Shown one piece after another: positions 23,514 to 36,465 of a DNA stretch of 64,000 nucleotides (its first letter is position 1; each line of letters begins with the position of its first letter). The notes beneath the pieces were generated by a model. It worked only from the letters and a program-made list of their open reading frames with translations, was not told where the DNA came from and made no database searches. The stretch spans positions 114,861 to 178,860 of the forward strand of contig NZ_JAGQFP010000004.1 in NCBI RefSeq assembly GCF_019090095.1. Reading direction: 5' to 3'. The translations under genes and the position numbers were made by a program. The stretch is from Stutzerimonas stutzeri. Lineage in GTDB: Bacteria; Pseudomonadota; Gammaproteobacteria; Pseudomonadales; Pseudomonadaceae.

Positions 23514-24881
23514 TCAGGCGACCAGACGATCGAGCGCGCCGCGATCGAGCACCTGCATGTCGACCTTGACGTAGGCTGCCGATTCCTCGGCGATCACCAC
23601 GGCATCCGACACCCCCGGAACCGCCAGCATGCGCTCGACCAGCGCGGGGTTACGCGCGGCGTCGGCCGACAATGGCAGCCTCAGACCGGTCACGTAGGGC
23701 GGCTCGCGCATGCCCCAGGTCAGCAACAGCCATAGCCCGCACAGCACCGCACAACCGGCGAACACCAGCCCCAGCCCACCGACCTGATAGAACCAACCGC
23801 CGATCACGCCCCCCAGGCCGGAGCCGAGGAACTGACAAGTCGAATAGATGCCCATCGCCGTGCCTTTGCCGCCGGCCGGTGCCACCTTGCTGATCAACGA
23901 CGGCAGCGACGCCTCCAGCAGATTGAACGCCACGAAGAACACGATCATGCCGCCCACCAGCGACCAGAGCCGGTTACCGAACAGCCAGAAGAACAGCTCG
24001 GCCGCTATCAATACGCCGACGGCACCGAGCACCACGCGCTTCATCTGGCGTTTCTTCTCGCCGTAGATGATGAAAGGCACCATGCCGAAGAAGCCCACGA
24101 CCAAGGCCGTCAGGTAGACCCACCAGTGCTCGTCCTTCGGCAACCCGGCTTCATCGACCAGCGCCAGCGGCAACGCGACGAAGCTCGCCATCAGAATCGC
24201 ATGCAGCGCGAAGATGCTGAAATCGAGCCGCAGCAGATCCGGGTGCCGCACCGTGGCGCCCAGCGCCTGTCTCGCCACGCCGGACTCACGATGCCGCAGA
24301 TGCCGATGCGCACGAGGCAATAGCGCGATGATTACCATGCCCAGCAGCGCCATGCCGGCGGTGACCCAGAACAGGCCGGACAACCCGAATGCGCGCGTCA
24401 GCAGCGGCCCGACGACCATCGCCACAGCGAACGACACGCCGATGCTCATGCCGATCATCGCCATCGCCTTGGTGCGATGCTGCTCGCGAGTGAGGTCCGA
24501 AAGCAGGGCCATCACGGCCGCCGAGATGGCACCGCCGCCCTGCAGCACCCGCCCGGCAATGACGCCCCATATTGAATCGGCTGATGCCGCCAGCGCCGCA
24601 CCCGCCGCAAAGATCAGCAAGCCGAAGTAGATCACCGGCAACCGGCCGATACGATCAGAGAGTATGCCGAACGGAATTTGTAGCACGGCCTGGGTCAAAC
24701 CATAGGCACCGATAGCGAGACCAATCAGTGCCGGTGTCGCCCCTTTCAGCTCCAGGCCGTAGGTCGCCAGGACCGGCAGGACCATGAACATACCGAGCAT
24801 GCGAAACGCGAAAACCAGCGCCAGTCCGGAGGCAGCACGGGTTTCTGCGGCGCTCATGCGCTCGCTGTAGGGATCATGCAT
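23514..24881 (-). CDS. YajR-like major facilitator transporter
   Basis: 455 residues. Twelve hydrophobic helices; motif A is [16 protein letters not shown] between helices 2 and 3, and [21 protein letters not shown] follows. After helix 12 a soluble tail of about 65 residues ([21 protein letters not shown]) matches the C-terminal ferredoxin-like domain of YajR-type proteins. Substrate unknown, probably proton-driven efflux. It sits between ssb and the divergent uvrA, a conserved pseudomonad order. Confidence 0.85.
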   Translation of the reverse strand: MHDPYSERMSAAETRAASGLALVFAFRMLGMFMVLPVLATYGLELKGATPALIGLAIGAYGLTQAVLQIPFGILSDRIGRLPVIYFGLLIFAAGAALAASADSIWGVIAGRVLQGGGAISAAVMALLSDLTREQHRTKAMAMIGMSIGVSFAVAMVVGPLLTRAFGLSGLFWVTAGMALLGMVIIALLPRAHRHLRHRESGVARQALGATVRHPDLLRLDFSIFALHAILMASFVALPLALVDEAGLPKDEHWWVYLTALVVGFFGMVPFIIYGEKKRQMKRVVLGAVGVLIAAELFFWLFGNRLWSLVGGMIVFFVAFNLLEASLPSLISKVAPAGGKGTAMGIYSTCQFLGSGLGGVIGGWFYQVGGLGLVFAGCAVLCGLWLLLTWGMREPPYVTGLRLPLSADAARNPALVERMLAVPGVSDAVVIAEESAAYVKVDMQVLDRGALDRLVA

Positions 24882-24951
24882 GTGAGGTCTCGCTTGAATG
24901 AACCGGCGGCGATTCTACCAGTCATCCCCTGCTCGGCACAGGTTAGCCACT

Positions 24952-24981
24952 TTGCCGCAGTGACGCCCCTGGCCGTATAAT
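24952..24981 (+). promoter_or_regulatory. Sigma-70 promoter of uvrA
   Basis: TTGCCG (24952-24957), 18-base spacer, perfect -10 TATAAT (24976-24981), about 30 bases before the start codon. No clear LexA (CTG-N10-CAG) site overlaps it. Confidence 0.7.
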
Positions 24982-25012
24982 TTCGGGTTTCCGCCCGCCA
25001 CGCGAGGCTGCT

Positions 25013-27856
25013 TTGGACAAGATTCTTATTCGTGGAGCTCGTACCCACAACCTGAAGAACATCGACCTCACCCTGCCGCGCGACAAGCTGATCGTGATTA
25101 CCGGTCTGTCGGGCTCGGGCAAATCCTCCTTGGCCTTCGACACGCTCTACGCCGAAGGTCAGCGCCGCTACGTCGAGTCCTTGTCAGCCTATGCGCGACA
25201 GTTTCTGTCGATGATGGAAAAGCCTGACGTCGACACCATCGAAGGTCTGTCCCCGGCCATTTCCATCGAGCAGAAGTCGACATCGCATAACCCCCGTTCG
25301 ACGGTCGGCACCATTACCGAAATCTACGATTACCTGCGCCTTCTCTACGCACGGGTCGGGACGCCACGCTGCCCTGATCACGACGCGCCACTGGAAGCCC
25401 AGACGGTCAGCCAGATGGTCGATCAGGTGCTGGCGCTGCCGGAAGGCCGGAAACTGATGCTGCTGGCACCGGTTATCCGTGAGCGCAAGGGTGAACACCT
25501 GGCGGTGTTCGACGAACTGCGCGCCCAGGGCTTCGTCCGCGCACGCGTCAACGGGCGGCTTTACGAACTCGATGAGCTGCCGAAGCTGGACAAGCAAAAG
25601 AAGCACTCGATCGATGTGGTGGTGGATCGCTTCAAGGTGCGCAGCGACCTGCAACAGCGCCTGGCCGAATCGTTCGAAACAGCGCTCAAGCTCGCCGACG
25701 GCATCGCCCTGGTCGCCTCGATGGAAGAGGACGACGACAGCGACGAAATGATCTTCTCGGCGCGTTTCGCCTGTCCGATCTGCGGGCATTCGATCAGCGA
25801 GCTCGAGCCCAAGCTGTTTTCGTTCAACAACCCGGCAGGCGCCTGCCCGACCTGCGATGGCCTGGGGGTCAAACAGTTTTTCGATGCCAAGCGCCTGGTC
25901 AATGGTGAGCTGACGCTTGCCGAAGGCGCGATCCGCGGCTGGGATCGGCGCAACGTCTATTACTTTCAAATGCTCGGCTCGCTTGCCTCGCACTACGGCT
26001 TCAGCCTGGATGTGCCATTCGATGCTTTGCCCGCCGAACAGCAGAAGGTTGTACTGCGCGGCAGCGGCAAGGAAAACGTCGACTTCCGTTACTTGAACGA
26101 CCGCGGCGACATCGTCAAGCGCTCGCACCCTTTCGAAGGCATCATCCCCAATCTCGAGCGCCGCTACCGTGAAACCGAATCGAACTCGGTACGCGAAGAG
26201 CTGGCCAAGTATTTGAGCACCCAACCCTGCCCGGAATGCCGAGGCACCCGACTGCGCCGTGAGGCCCGCCATGTCTGGGTCGGCGACAAGACCCTGCCGG
26301 CCGTCACCGGCCTGCCCATCGGCGACGCCACCGATTACTTCGGCGCGCTGACACTTACCGGGCGTCGCGGTGAGATTGCCGACAAGATCCTCAAGGAAAT
26401 CTGCGAACGCCTGCAGTTCCTGGTCAACGTAGGCCTCGACTATCTGACGCTGGATCGCAGCGCCGACACCTTGTCCGGCGGTGAGGCGCAGCGCATTCGC
26501 CTCGCCAGCCAGATTGGCGCGGGCCTGGTCGGCGTCATGTACATCCTCGACGAGCCTTCGATCGGCCTCCACCAGCGCGATAACGAACGCCTGCTCGGCA
26601 CCCTGCGCCACCTGCGTGACATCGGCAATACCGTGATCGTGGTCGAGCACGACGAAGACGCGATTCGCCTGGCCGATTACGTCGTCGACATCGGCCCTGG
26701 TGCTGGCGTACACGGCGGCCAGATCGTCGCGGAAGGTACGCCGGACGAGGTCATGAATAACCCCGCCTCCGTGACCGGCGGCTATCTCTCCGGGCGAGTG
26801 AAGATCCTCTATCCCGAACAGCGCACGCCGCGTGACGCGACCAAACTGCTCAAACTCAAGGGTGCGCGGGGCAACAACCTGCGTAACGTCGACCTAGAGA
26901 TTCCCGTCGGACTGCTGACCTGCATCACCGGTGTGTCAGGCTCCGGCAAGTCGACCTTGATCAACAATACGCTGTTCCCGATCACCGCCACCGCCCTGAA
27001 CGGCGCGACGACCCTGGAAGTGGCCGCCCACGACTCGTTCGACGGCTTGCAGCACCTGGACAAGGTCGTGGACATCGACCAGAGCCCGATCGGACGCACG
27101 CCCCGCTCCAATCCTGCCACCTACACCGGCCTGTTCACGCCGATCCGCGAGCTCTTCGCCGGCGTTCCGGAAGCGCGCTCGCGCGGCTACGGCCCGGGAC
27201 GCTTTTCCTTCAACGTTAAGGGCGGGCGCTGCGAGGCCTGCCAGGGCGACGGCGTGATCAAGGTGGAGATGCATTTCCTGCCGGACATCTACGTGCCTTG
27301 CGACGTCTGCAAGGGCAAGCGCTACAACCGCGAAACGCTGGAAGTGAAGTACAAGGGCAAGAGCATTACCGAAGTGCTGGACATGACCATCGAGGAGGCA
27401 CGTGACTTCTTCGACCCGGTACCGGCGGTGGCGCGCAAGCTGCAGACCCTGATGGACGTCGGACTGTCCTACATCAAGCTCGGCCAGAGCGCGACGACAC
27501 TCTCGGGCGGCGAGGCCCAGCGGGTCAAGCTGTCGCGAGAGCTGTCCAAGCGTGATACCGGCAAAACCTTGTATATCCTCGACGAGCCGACCACCGGCCT
27601 GCACTTCGCGGATATACAGCAACTGCTCGATGTACTGCATCGGCTGCGCGACCATGGCAATACCGTGGTGGTCATTGAGCACAACCTCGATGTTATCAAG
27701 ACCGCCGACTGGATCGTCGATCTTGGTCCAGAGGGCGGTTCCAAGGGCGGCCAGATCATCGCAACCGGCACACCTGAGCAAGTAGCAGCCGTGAAGCAAT
27801 CGCACACCGGCCACTTCCTCAAGCCTTTATTGGAACGAGACCGCTCGGCGGTTTAG
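25013..27856 (+). CDS. uvrA: UvrA, excinuclease ABC subunit A
   Basis: 947 residues. Two ABC ATPase units: Walker [10 protein letters not shown] near residue 30 and GVSGSGKST near 640; signatures [15 protein letters not shown] and [15 protein letters not shown]; zinc modules CPICGH with CPTCDG and CEACQGDG with CDVCKG. It recognises DNA lesions with UvrB in nucleotide excision repair. Translation appears to start at TTG (25013), since the homology begins at [12 protein letters not shown] and no ATG is available; GAGG lies upstream. Confidence 0.97.
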   Translation: MDKILIRGARTHNLKNIDLTLPRDKLIVITGLSGSGKSSLAFDTLYAEGQRRYVESLSAYARQFLSMMEKPDVDTIEGLSPAISIEQKSTSHNPRSTVGTITEIYDYLRLLYARVGTPRCPDHDAPLEAQTVSQMVDQVLALPEGRKLMLLAPVIRERKGEHLAVFDELRAQGFVRARVNGRLYELDELPKLDKQKKHSIDVVVDRFKVRSDLQQRLAESFETALKLADGIALVASMEEDDDSDEMIFSARFACPICGHSISELEPKLFSFNNPAGACPTCDGLGVKQFFDAKRLVNGELTLAEGAIRGWDRRNVYYFQMLGSLASHYGFSLDVPFDALPAEQQKVVLRGSGKENVDFRYLNDRGDIVKRSHPFEGIIPNLERRYRETESNSVREELAKYLSTQPCPECRGTRLRREARHVWVGDKTLPAVTGLPIGDATDYFGALTLTGRRGEIADKILKEICERLQFLVNVGLDYLTLDRSADTLSGGEAQRIRLASQIGAGLVGVMYILDEPSIGLHQRDNERLLGTLRHLRDIGNTVIVVEHDEDAIRLADYVVDIGPGAGVHGGQIVAEGTPDEVMNNPASVTGGYLSGRVKILYPEQRTPRDATKLLKLKGARGNNLRNVDLEIPVGLLTCITGVSGSGKSTLINNTLFPITATALNGATTLEVAAHDSFDGLQHLDKVVDIDQSPIGRTPRSNPATYTGLFTPIRELFAGVPEARSRGYGPGRFSFNVKGGRCEACQGDGVIKVEMHFLPDIYVPCDVCKGKRYNRETLEVKYKGKSITEVLDMTIEEARDFFDPVPAVARKLQTLMDVGLSYIKLGQSATTLSGGEAQRVKLSRELSKRDTGKTLYILDEPTTGLHFADIQQLLDVLHRLRDHGNTVVVIEHNLDVIKTADWIVDLGPEGGSKGGQIIATGTPEQVAAVKQSHTGHFLKPLLERDRSAV

Positions 27857-27951
27857 TCGCCGCTCCAGCAACGATCGCAAGCGCAGCGGGGTCAATAGCA
27901 CATCCGCCGGGCAGTTGGGCGGAACGCCTAACCCCATAAGGAGAGATCCCG

Positions 27952-29217
27952 ATGCGCATCGTGCTTGCTGCTTGCCTGACTGGTGTCGGCCTGCTGCCCG
28001 GCCTCGCCACCGCGGCACAACCCAACGGCCCATGGATCACCGACGAGCAAAACGTCTCCCTCGAAGCATTCATGAGCAACCAACACCTATACGACCAGCT
28101 CAGCAGCCTCTGGCGACGATTTCCAGACAAACTGCAGCTGGAACAAGCCGGCAGCAGCAACGAGGGCCGTCCGATCTGGCTAGCGCGATTGGGCAATGCT
28201 GAAAAACCCGCAGTAATGATCATCACCCAGCAGCACGGCAATGAGCCCCACGGCACCGAAGCGGCGGTCAACCTGATACAACGACTCGCATCAGGTGGAG
28301 CCCTGTCGCGTCAGGTGCTGGACAACCTGCAGGTCCTGATCGTACCGAGAGTCAACCCGGACGGAGCGGAGCGATTCAGCCGCGGCAACATGGACTTCAC
28401 CGCGCCACAAACCAGCGCTGACTGCCTGCGCGCCGACGGAACACTGGATCCCGCCAAGCTCGATCAGCGTCTGGGCGCCAACGTGACCGCCTATACCGGC
28501 GCCGACGGGCAGCGCCAGTGGAGCTATGACATCAACCGCTATCACTGGACCGACTGGAGCCAGAGCACCCAGATACGCTGCAACCCTGGCCTGGCGGCTG
28601 AGCGCCACTTCAACCCAGGACAGAACCCGGTCCCCGAAGCCGTGGCGGTACGGGGTATCTACGACCGTTACCAACCGATCTGGATGGTGGACGTGCACAA
28701 CCAAAACCCCGCAGTCGTGCTCGACGACGTCGACCCCGAGGTTAACCGCCCAGGACGCCAGGTCACCGGCTCAATCACCTGGCCGACTCACCCGGATGTA
28801 GCACCGGAAGCCGTCGCGCTTTCCAAGCAAATGGCCATCGTGATGAAACAGCGCTCACAACAGCTCGGTTTCATGGAGATCACCAACTACTATTACGAAC
28901 GCCCCAACGGCGATATCCGCCGCGGCGGCGGTGATCCGGGAATCGCACGCAACGCCTACGGTCTGCTCGGAAGCGAGCGATTGGCTGCCGGCGAGGCAGG
29001 TCCTCTGGGAGGCAGCATCCTGGTAGAAATCACCGGTCTGAACAGTCGCGGCCAGAAATCAGTCGGCATGCTACGCAACAATGTCCGCGAAATGCTGGAG
29101 GCCGTGCTGCTGGCGACCGCTGACGGCAGCCTGACGACCATTGATCCCGCTGAGGCAGACCGTCTGCTGCCGCCTGGAAACGAAAGCGACGAGCCGCTGA
29201 ACAATCCGCACGAGTAG
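27952..29217 (+). CDS. Secreted M14-family zinc carboxypeptidase
   Basis: 421 residues. Signal peptide MRIVLAACLTGVGLLPGLATA; zinc ligands His95 and Glu98 in QQHGNEPHG; VPRVNPDGAERF and the third ligand region MVDVHNQNP; catalytic Glu in SILVEITGL. These are the hallmarks of M14 peptidases. It is expected to trim peptides in the periplasm or outside. AGGAGAG precedes the ATG; it follows uvrA by 95 bases. Confidence 0.85.
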   Translation: MRIVLAACLTGVGLLPGLATAAQPNGPWITDEQNVSLEAFMSNQHLYDQLSSLWRRFPDKLQLEQAGSSNEGRPIWLARLGNAEKPAVMIITQQHGNEPHGTEAAVNLIQRLASGGALSRQVLDNLQVLIVPRVNPDGAERFSRGNMDFTAPQTSADCLRADGTLDPAKLDQRLGANVTAYTGADGQRQWSYDINRYHWTDWSQSTQIRCNPGLAAERHFNPGQNPVPEAVAVRGIYDRYQPIWMVDVHNQNPAVVLDDVDPEVNRPGRQVTGSITWPTHPDVAPEAVALSKQMAIVMKQRSQQLGFMEITNYYYERPNGDIRRGGGDPGIARNAYGLLGSERLAAGEAGPLGGSILVEITGLNSRGQKSVGMLRNNVREMLEAVLLATADGSLTTIDPAEADRLLPPGNESDEPLNNPHE

Positions 29218-29396
29218 CCCTGCTGCGAGGGAACTGCAGCGTCCGCAAGCAAAATCGCGGCGCAGGGTAAAGAGAGACGACAACTGGGGCAGATCGCCCC
29301 AGGGTGGCCGCGGCTGGGCGCCTGCCCCGGTGCGCCAGACGCGCCTTCAACGTCAATGGTGAACGCCGCACATATCACAAGCGACTTTGCAGACAT

Positions 29397-29428
29397 AAAA
29401 AAACCGAGTCCTGAGACTCGGTTTTTTT
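29397..29428 (-). terminator. Terminator of the alpha operon (after rplQ)
   Basis: AAAAAAACCGAGTC (29397-29410), loop CTGA, GACTCGGTTTTTTT (29415-29428). A textbook hairpin with T runs on either side, able to end the rplQ transcript and probably transcripts from the other side. Confidence 0.95.
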
Positions 29429-29443
29429 CTACAGCTGCCGAAG

Positions 29444-29830
29444 TTACTCGGCGGCTTCCACTTCGCCAGTAACCGGACGGTCAACCAGCTCGACGTAAGC
29501 CATAGGGGCGTTGTCTCCAGCGCGGAAGCCGCACTTGAGAATGCGCAGGTAACCACCTTGACGAGTGGCATAGCGCGGGCCCAGATCATTGAACAGCTTG
29601 CCGACGATCGCCTTGGAGCGAGTGCGGTCAAAAGCCAGACGACGGTTAGCGACGCTGTCTTCCTTGGCCAGGGTGATCAGCGGCTCGGCAACGCGACGCA
29701 GTTCTTTGGCTTTCGGCAGGGTTGTCTTGATCAGTTCGTGCTCGAACAGCGACACCGCCATGTTCTGAAACATCGCCTTACGGTGAGCGCTTGTGCGGCT
29801 GAGATGACGGCCACTTTTACGATGACGCAT
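29444..29830 (-). CDS. rplQ: 50S ribosomal protein L17
   Basis: 128 residues beginning [20 protein letters not shown], the L17 signature, with [13 protein letters not shown] and [20 protein letters not shown]17 lines the peptide exit region of the large subunit. Last gene of the alpha operon, 45 bases after rpoA, with the operon terminator directly downstream. Confidence 0.98.
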   Translation of the reverse strand: MRHRKSGRHLSRTSAHRKAMFQNMAVSLFEHELIKTTLPKAKELRRVAEPLITLAKEDSVANRRLAFDRTRSKAIVGKLFNDLGPRYATRQGGYLRILKCGFRAGDNAPMAYVELVDRPVTGEVEAAE

Positions 29831-29875
29831 GATTGAAATTCCTTACCAAACGATCAGTTCGGTGACTGTAGGCGA

Positions 29876-30877
29876 TCAGGCCGTAGCCTTATCGTCCTTC
29901 TTGAGACTAGCCGGCGGCCAATTATCGAGGCGCATGCCAAGGGACAGACCACGGGAGGCAAGAACGTCTTTGATTTCAGTCAGAGACTTCTTACCCAGGT
30001 TCGGCGTTTTCAACAGCTCGACTTCGGTACGCTGAATCAGGTCACCGATGTAGTAGATGTTTTCTGCCTTGAGGCAGTTGGCCGAACGCACGGTCAGCTC
30101 CAGGTCATCAACCGGACGCAGCAGGATCGGATCGATCTCGTCTTCCTGCTCAACCACGACCGGCTCACTGTCACCCTTGAGGTCGACGAACGCGGCCAGC
30201 TGCTGCTGCAGAATGGTCGCGGCACGACGGATCGCCTCTTCAGGGTCCAGGGTTCCGTTGGTTTCCAGGTCGATGACCAGCTTGTCCAAGTTGGTACGCT
30301 GCTCAACACGAGCGTTTTCGACAACATAAGCGACGCGACGAACCGGGCTGAAGGTAGCGTCGAGCTGAAGACGGCCGATGCTACGGCTTTCATCTTCATC
30401 GCTCTGACGCGCGTCAGCCGGCTCGTAGCCACGGCCGCGAGCGACCTTCAGCTTCATGTTGATCGAGCCATTAGCCGCCAGATTGGCGATCAGGTGATCG
30501 CCATTGACGATTTCGACATCGTGATCCAGCTGGATATCGGCAGCGGTAACAGCGCCCGCGCCCTTCTTCACCAGGCTCAAGGTCACTTCATCACGGCCGT
30601 GCAGCTTGATGGCGATACCTTTGAGGTTCAGCAGGATTTCGATGACATCTTCCTGCACGCCCTCGATAGCGCTGTACTCGTGGAGCACACCGTCGATCTC
30701 AGCCTCGACCACAGCGCAGCCGGGCATGGAGGACAACAGAATACGACGCAGCGCGTTGCCCAGGGTATGACCGAAACCACGCTCGAGAGGCTCGAGGGTG
30801 ATCTTGGCACGGGTCGGACTGACCACCTGCACATCGATATGGCGGGGGGTCAGGAACTCATTTACCGAAATCTGCAT
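29876..30877 (-). CDS. rpoA: RNA polymerase alpha subunit
   Basis: 333 residues. The N-terminal domain (about 1-235) carries the assembly region ([21 protein letters not shown]); the C-terminal domain has [17 protein letters not shown] with the DNA/activator-contacting Arg and [18 protein letters not shown]. It nucleates polymerase assembly and contacts UP elements and activators. Lies between rpsD and rplQ as usual. Confidence 0.98.
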   Translation of the reverse strand: MQISVNEFLTPRHIDVQVVSPTRAKITLEPLERGFGHTLGNALRRILLSSMPGCAVVEAEIDGVLHEYSAIEGVQEDVIEILLNLKGIAIKLHGRDEVTLSLVKKGAGAVTAADIQLDHDVEIVNGDHLIANLAANGSINMKLKVARGRGYEPADARQSDEDESRSIGRLQLDATFSPVRRVAYVVENARVEQRTNLDKLVIDLETNGTLDPEEAIRRAATILQQQLAAFVDLKGDSEPVVVEQEDEIDPILLRPVDDLELTVRSANCLKAENIYYIGDLIQRTEVELLKTPNLGKKSLTEIKDVLASRGLSLGMRLDNWPPASLKKDDKATA

Positions 30878-30899
30878 GGATACACCTATTTTCTAGCCC

Positions 30900-31520
30900 T
30901 TACTTGGAGTAGAGCTCGACAATCAGGTTTTCGTTGATGTCGGCGGACAGATCACTGCGAGCCGGAACACTCTTGAAAACACCGGATTTCTTGTCGGCAT
31001 CTACTTCGACCCATTCAACGCGACCGCGCTGTGCGCACAGTTCCAGGGCTTGGGCGATACGCAGCTGGTTACGGCATTTTTCACGAACGGCAACGACGTC
31101 ACCGGCCTTCACTTGGTAGGAAGGCACGTTCACGGTCTTGCCATTGACGCTGATTGCCTTGTGGGACACCAGCTGACGCGACTCGGCACGAGTAGAGCCG
31201 AAGCCCATGCGGTAAACCACGTTATCCAGACGGCATTCCAGCAGTTGCAGCAGGTTTTCGCCGGTAGCGCCCTTACGGCTGGCAGCTTCCTTGTAGTAAC
31301 CGCTGAACTGGCGCTCAAGCACACCATAGATACGACGGACCTTCTGCTTTTCACGCAGTTGAGTACCGTAATCGGACAGACGTCCACGACGCTGACCATG
31401 CACACCTGGGGGGGTTTCGATGTTGCACTTCGATTCGAGCGCGCGTACACCACTCTTCAGAAAGAGATCGGTGCCTTCACGACGAGACAGTTTGCACTTG
31501 GGACCAATATAACGAGCCAT
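30900..31520 (-). CDS. rpsD: 30S ribosomal protein S4
   Basis: 206 residues, same length as in E. coli. Begins [20 protein letters not shown] and includes the S4 RNA-binding domain [22 protein letters not shown] primary 16S binder; in E. coli it also represses the alpha operon by binding the rpsM leader, for which a structured leader exists here at 32315-32446. Confidence 0.98.
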   Translation of the reverse strand: MARYIGPKCKLSRREGTDLFLKSGVRALESKCNIETPPGVHGQRRGRLSDYGTQLREKQKVRRIYGVLERQFSGYYKEAASRKGATGENLLQLLECRLDNVVYRMGFGSTRAESRQLVSHKAISVNGKTVNVPSYQVKAGDVVAVREKCRNQLRIAQALELCAQRGRVEWVEVDADKKSGVFKSVPARSDLSADINENLIVELYSK

Positions 31521-31537
31521 TTCTCACTGTCTCCTGA

Positions 31538-31927
31538 TTACACGCGGCGCTTCTTCGGCGGACGGCACCCGTTGTGCGGGATTGGCGTCACGTCGGTGAT
31601 GCTGGCGATTTTATAACCACAGCCGTTCAAAGCACGAACAGCAGATTCACGACCCGGGCCTGGTCCCTTGACGTTGACGTCGAGGTTCTTCAGACCGTAT
31701 TCCAGCGCAGCCTGGCCAGCGCGCTCGGCAGCGACCTGGGCAGCGAACGGCGTGCTCTTACGCGAGCCGCGGAAGCCGGAACCACCGGAAGTAGCCCAGG
31801 ACAACGCGTTGCCCTGACGGTCGGTGATGGTGATGATGGTGTTGTTGAAAGACGCGTGGATGTGGGCGATGCCATCAACCACCGTCTTTTTGATTTTCTT
31901 ACGAGGACGAGCAGCAGGTTTTGCCAT
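31538..31927 (-). CDS. rpsK: 30S ribosomal protein S11
   Basis: 129 residues with [42 protein letters not shown] and the [21 protein letters not shown]-terminus (all S11 hallmarks). Sits on the small-subunit platform beside the mRNA exit. Third last in the alpha operon group, 17 bases before rpsD. Confidence 0.98.
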   Translation of the reverse strand: MAKPAARPRKKIKKTVVDGIAHIHASFNNTIITITDRQGNALSWATSGGSGFRGSRKSTPFAAQVAAERAGQAALEYGLKNLDVNVKGPGPGRESAVRALNGCGYKIASITDVTPIPHNGCRPPKKRRV

Positions 31928-31957
31928 GATTAGATTCCTGTCGATGCGCTAACGCGA

Positions 31958-32314
31958 TTACTTGCGGATCGGCTTACGCGGACCCTTACGGGTGCGAGCG
32001 TTGGTCTTGGTGCGCTGACCGCGTACCGGCAGACCACGACGATGACGCAGGCCGCGGTAGCAACCCAGGTCCATCAAGCGCTTGATCTTCATGTTGACTT
32101 CGCGACGCAGGTCACCTTCAACGATGAACTTGGCCACTTCGCCACGCAGCAGTTCGACCTGCTCGTCGGAAAGATCCTTGATTTTTGCTGCCGGGTTTAC
32201 ACCGGTAGCTGCACAGATGGTCTGTGCACGAGTGCGACCGACACCATAGATGTAGGTCAGCGAGATAACAGTGTGCTTGTTATCCGGAATGTTTACGCCT
32301 GCAATACGGGCCAT
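31958..32314 (-). CDS. rpsM: 30S ribosomal protein S13
   Basis: 118 residues beginning [19 protein letters not shown], with [16 protein letters not shown] and the basic tail [18 protein letters not shown] that reaches the P-site tRNA. First gene of the alpha operon; 132 bases of leader separate it from rpmJ, in which a stable hairpin lies. Confidence 0.98.
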   Translation of the reverse strand: MARIAGVNIPDNKHTVISLTYIYGVGRTRAQTICAATGVNPAAKIKDLSDEQVELLRGEVAKFIVEGDLRREVNMKIKRLMDLGCYRGLRHRRGLPVRGQRTKTNARTRKGPRKPIRK

Positions 32315-32446
32315 TCAGTGAAACTCCAATTGACAGCTACCCAACGCCCCGGAAGCCAAGAAAAGGGCGCGAGATACTAACGCTGTAATAACAAATAATC
32401 AACCCGGCAGCGCACTAGCTGCCGGGCCCGAGCCTTAGCCCAACAA
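32315..32446 (-). promoter_or_regulatory. rpsM leader with hairpin (possible S4 control region)
   Basis: The longest gap in the alpha/spc boundary. A perfect nine-base stem CCCGGCAGC (32403-32411)/GCTGCCGGG (32418-32426) follows rpmJ; downstream on the minus strand is AT-rich (TTGATTATTTGTTATT) rather than a pure T tract. Position matches the E. coli alpha-operon leader bound by S4. It may also weakly terminate spc transcripts. Whether it folds as the S4 pseudoknot was not tested. Confidence 0.5.
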
Positions 32447-33920
<1,474 letters not shown>

Positions 33921-34355
33921 TTATTCCTCGAACTTGCCGCCAGCTGCTTCGATAGCCGCACGCGCACCTTTGGTGGCGGCGATGCCTTTCAGTGTTACAG
34001 CGCGACCAACCTCGCCCGACAGCATGATCTTCACCCGCTGAACGTTCTGGTTGATGACGTTGGCATCCTTGAGGCTCTGCACAGAAACGACGTCGCCTTC
34101 TACCTTGGCCAGCTCGGACGTACGCACTTCGGCGCGATCCATGGCTTTCAGCGAAACGAAGCCGAACTTTGGCAGACGGCGATGCAAGGGCTGCTGACCG
34201 CCTTCAAATCCGGGCGCGATCTTGCCGCCGGAGCGGGAAGTTTGACCCTTGTGACCACGACCACCGGTCTTGCCGAGGCCGCTACCGATGCCACGGCCCG
34301 GACGCAGCTTTTCGCGACGGGCGCCTGGCGCAGAACGCAAATCGTTCAGTTGCAT
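33921..34355 (-). CDS. rplO: 50S ribosomal protein L15
   Basis: 144 residues, N-terminus [20 protein letters not shown] followed by the glycine-rich [22 protein letters not shown] extension that penetrates 23S rRNA. Assembles late in the 50S. Its stop abuts the secY start and rpmD ends three bases upstream. Confidence 0.98.
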   Translation of the reverse strand: MQLNDLRSAPGARREKLRPGRGIGSGLGKTGGRGHKGQTSRSGGKIAPGFEGGQQPLHRRLPKFGFVSLKAMDRAEVRTSELAKVEGDVVSVQSLKDANVINQNVQRVKIMLSGEVGRAVTLKGIAATKGARAAIEAAGGKFEE

Positions 34356-34358
34356 GGC

Positions 34359-34538
34359 TTAGCCCTCCACACGGAGCATGTAATAAGCCTTGTTGATCAT
34401 GCCGCGATTTTCAGGAGTGTCCTGAACTTCGACGGTGTGACCGATGCGACGCAGGCCGAGACCCTTGACGCACAGCTTGTGATTGGGGATACGACCGCTG
34501 ACGCTTTTGATCAGCGTGACCTTGACGGTGTTAGCCAT
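34359..34538 (-). CDS. rpmD: 50S ribosomal protein L30
   Basis: 59 residues, [20 protein letters not shown] to [12 protein letters not shown], with the L30 segment [21 protein letters not shown] small globular 23S-binding protein between rpsE and rplO, two and three bases from its neighbours, consistent with coupled translation. Confidence 0.97.
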   Translation of the reverse strand: MANTVKVTLIKSVSGRIPNHKLCVKGLGLRRIGHTVEVQDTPENRGMINKAYYMLRVEG

Positions 34539-34540
34539 GA

Positions 34541-35041
34541 TCAGGAAATCTCCTCAACGCTCTTGCCACGCTTGGCAGCGATCGACTCAGGCGACTGCAT
34601 GGCCTTCAAGCCCTTGAAGGTGGCATGAACCACGTTCACAGGATTGGTAGAGCCGTAGCATTTCGCCAGGACGTTCTGCACGCCGGCCACTTCCAGGATG
34701 GCGCGCATCGCACCACCGGCGATGACACCGGTACCCTCGGAAGCAGGCTGCATGTACACCTTGGAAGCGCCATGCGCGGCCTTGGTGGCGTATTGCAGAG
34801 TGGTACCGTTCAGATCGACCTGAATCATGTTGCGGCGAGCCGCCTCCATGGCCTTCTGAATAGCAGCCGGCACTTCGCGGGACTTGCCACGACCGAAACC
34901 GACACGACCCTTACCATCACCCACCACGGTCAACGCGGTGAAAGTGAAGATACGGCCGCCTTTTACTGTTTTGGCGACGCGGTTAACTTGAACCAGCTTC
35001 TCAATGTAGCCTTCGTCGCGCTTTTGCTCGTTATATGCCAT
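34541..35041 (-). CDS. rpsE: 30S ribosomal protein S5
   Basis: 166 residues. The double-stranded RNA-binding-like N-domain includes [20 protein letters not shown] and [20 protein letters not shown]; the spectinomycin loop region around [11 protein letters not shown] is of the ordinary type. Contributes to decoding fidelity. Followed after two bases by rpmD. Confidence 0.98.
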   Translation of the reverse strand: MAYNEQKRDEGYIEKLVQVNRVAKTVKGGRIFTFTALTVVGDGKGRVGFGRGKSREVPAAIQKAMEAARRNMIQVDLNGTTLQYATKAAHGASKVYMQPASEGTGVIAGGAMRAILEVAGVQNVLAKCYGSTNPVNVVHATFKGLKAMQSPESIAAKRGKSVEEIS

Positions 35042-35044
35042 AAC

Positions 35045-35395
35045 TTAGAACTCCAGCCCGCCTTCACGAGCAGCATCAGCCAGTGCCTTGACACGACCGT
35101 GGTACTTGAAGCCAGAACGGTCGAACGCCACCTGGGTGACACCTGCGGCCTTAGCACGCTCAGCGACCAGCTGACCAACTTTCTTGGCAGCGTCGACGTT
35201 GCCGGTGGCTCCGCCGCGCAGTTCTTTGTCGAGAGTCGAGGCGCAGGCCAGGACCTTGCCGCCGTCGGCCGAAAGGACCTGGGCGTAGATGTGCTGGGAA
35301 GAGCGGTACACACAAAGGCGTACGGTTTCCAGCTCGCGCATCTTCAGGCGTGCCTTGCGAGCGCGACGCAGACGAGTAACTTTCTTTACGCTCAT
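35045..35395 (-). CDS. rplR: 50S ribosomal protein L18
   Basis: 116 residues with [20 protein letters not shown] (basic N-terminus) and [20 protein letters not shown] (C-terminal L18 motif). Binds 5S rRNA together with L5 and L25. Lies between rplF and rpsE with gaps of 10 and 3 bases. Confidence 0.98.
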   Translation of the reverse strand: MSVKKVTRLRRARKARLKMRELETVRLCVYRSSQHIYAQVLSADGGKVLACASTLDKELRGGATGNVDAAKKVGQLVAERAKAAGVTQVAFDRSGFKYHGRVKALADAAREGGLEF

Positions 35396-35405
35396 TTGCT
35401 ATGCC

Positions 35406-35939
35406 CTACTTCTTCTTAGCTTCTTTACGACGGACCACTTCGTCCGAGTAACGCACGCCTTTGCCTTTGTAAGGCTCAGGACGGCGGAAATCACGGATTT
35501 CAGCAGCCACCTGACCAACCAGTTGCTTGTCGACACCCTTGATCAGGATATCGGTCTGGCTGGGGGTCTCAGCGGTAACGCCTTGCGGCAGTTCATATTC
35601 CACCGGATGCGAGAAGCCGAGAGCCAGGGACAGCACTTGACCTTTGGCTTGCGCCTTGTAACCAACACCAACCAGCTGGAGCTTGCGCTCGAAGCCCTGG
35701 CTAACGCCGATCACCATGTTGTTAACCAGCGCACGGGTGGTACCGGCCATGGCACGGTTCTGCTGATCGCCATTACGCGCAGCAAAACGAAGCTCACCAG
35801 CCTCGTGAATAACTTCCACGGACGAGTGCACATTCAGCTCGAGAGTACCCTTGGCACCCTTTACCGAAAGCCGCTGACCAGACATGTTGAATTCAACACC
35901 GGCGGGCAGCTTGACGGGGTTCTTAGCAACGCGAGACAT
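35406..35939 (-). CDS. rplF: 50S ribosomal protein L6
   Basis: 177 residues, [20 protein letters not shown] start, two-domain L6 fold with the C-terminal signature [20 protein letters not shown]. Lies near the factor-binding centre of the 50S. Standard spc operon position between rpsH and rplR. Confidence 0.98.
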   Translation of the reverse strand: MSRVAKNPVKLPAGVEFNMSGQRLSVKGAKGTLELNVHSSVEVIHEAGELRFAARNGDQQNRAMAGTTRALVNNMVIGVSQGFERKLQLVGVGYKAQAKGQVLSLALGFSHPVEYELPQGVTAETPSQTDILIKGVDKQLVGQVAAEIRDFRRPEPYKGKGVRYSDEVVRRKEAKKK

Positions 35940-35951
35940 GCTTATCCCCCC

Positions 35952-36344
35952 TTAGAACACTGTGCAGAGCACTTCGCCGCCGACGCCAGCAGCGCGAGCA
36001 GCCCGATCAGTCATCACACCCTTGTTGGTGGACACGATCGAAACACCCAGACCGCCGCGAACCTTCGGCAACTGATCAACGGATTTGTACTGGCGAAGGC
36101 CAGGACGGCTTACGCGCTTGAGCTCCTCGATGACCGGACGGCCTTCGAAGTACTTAAGCTCGATAGACAGCTGCGGCTTGGCGTCGCTGCTGACGTTGTA
36201 TCCTGCGATATAGCCTTCACCTTGAAGAACGTTGGCTACAGCCACCTTCAGGGTGGAAGACGGCATGCTTACGACGGACTTTTCGGCCATCTGGGCATTA
36301 CGGATACGAGTTAGCATGTCCGCTAACGGGTCCTGCATACTCAT
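35952..36344 (-). CDS. rpsH: 30S ribosomal protein S8
   Basis: 130 residues; begins [20 protein letters not shown] and ends with the [26 protein letters not shown] region. Primary 16S binder; in E. coli it represses the spc operon by binding rplE mRNA. Here a 184-base gap and a terminator-like hairpin (36365-36388) separate it from rpsN, which is unusual. Confidence 0.97.
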   Translation of the reverse strand: MSMQDPLADMLTRIRNAQMAEKSVVSMPSSTLKVAVANVLQGEGYIAGYNVSSDAKPQLSIELKYFEGRPVIEELKRVSRPGLRQYKSVDQLPKVRGGLGVSIVSTNKGVMTDRAARAAGVGGEVLCTVF

Positions 36345-36364
36345 GGGCTCTTGGCTCCTAAAAC

Positions 36365-36388
36365 AAAAAAATAAGCCCGCTAGGGCTC
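36365..36388 (-). terminator. Terminator-like hairpin between rpsN and rpsH
   Basis: On the minus strand GAGCCC, loop TAGC, GGGCTT (36373-36388) is followed by ATTTTTTTG. It is an intrinsic terminator shape (5-6 bp stem plus seven T) placed about 20 bases before the rpsH start, inside a normally continuous operon. It may attenuate or be read through by antitermination. Confidence 0.55.
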
Positions 36389-36465
36389 GTGTCGCCAGAC
36401 AGAACAGTCGACGCCTCGGGGCGTGACTCGGGCGAGCCGGACATTCTAGAGATAGTCCAGAAACG

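Noticed and set aside
29284..29302. CTGGGGC-AGATC-GCCCCAG hairpin as a terminator for the M14 carboxypeptidase gene
   Set aside because: Stem is sound but lacks a T tract on either strand, so the call is too weak; the clear terminator is at 29397-29428.
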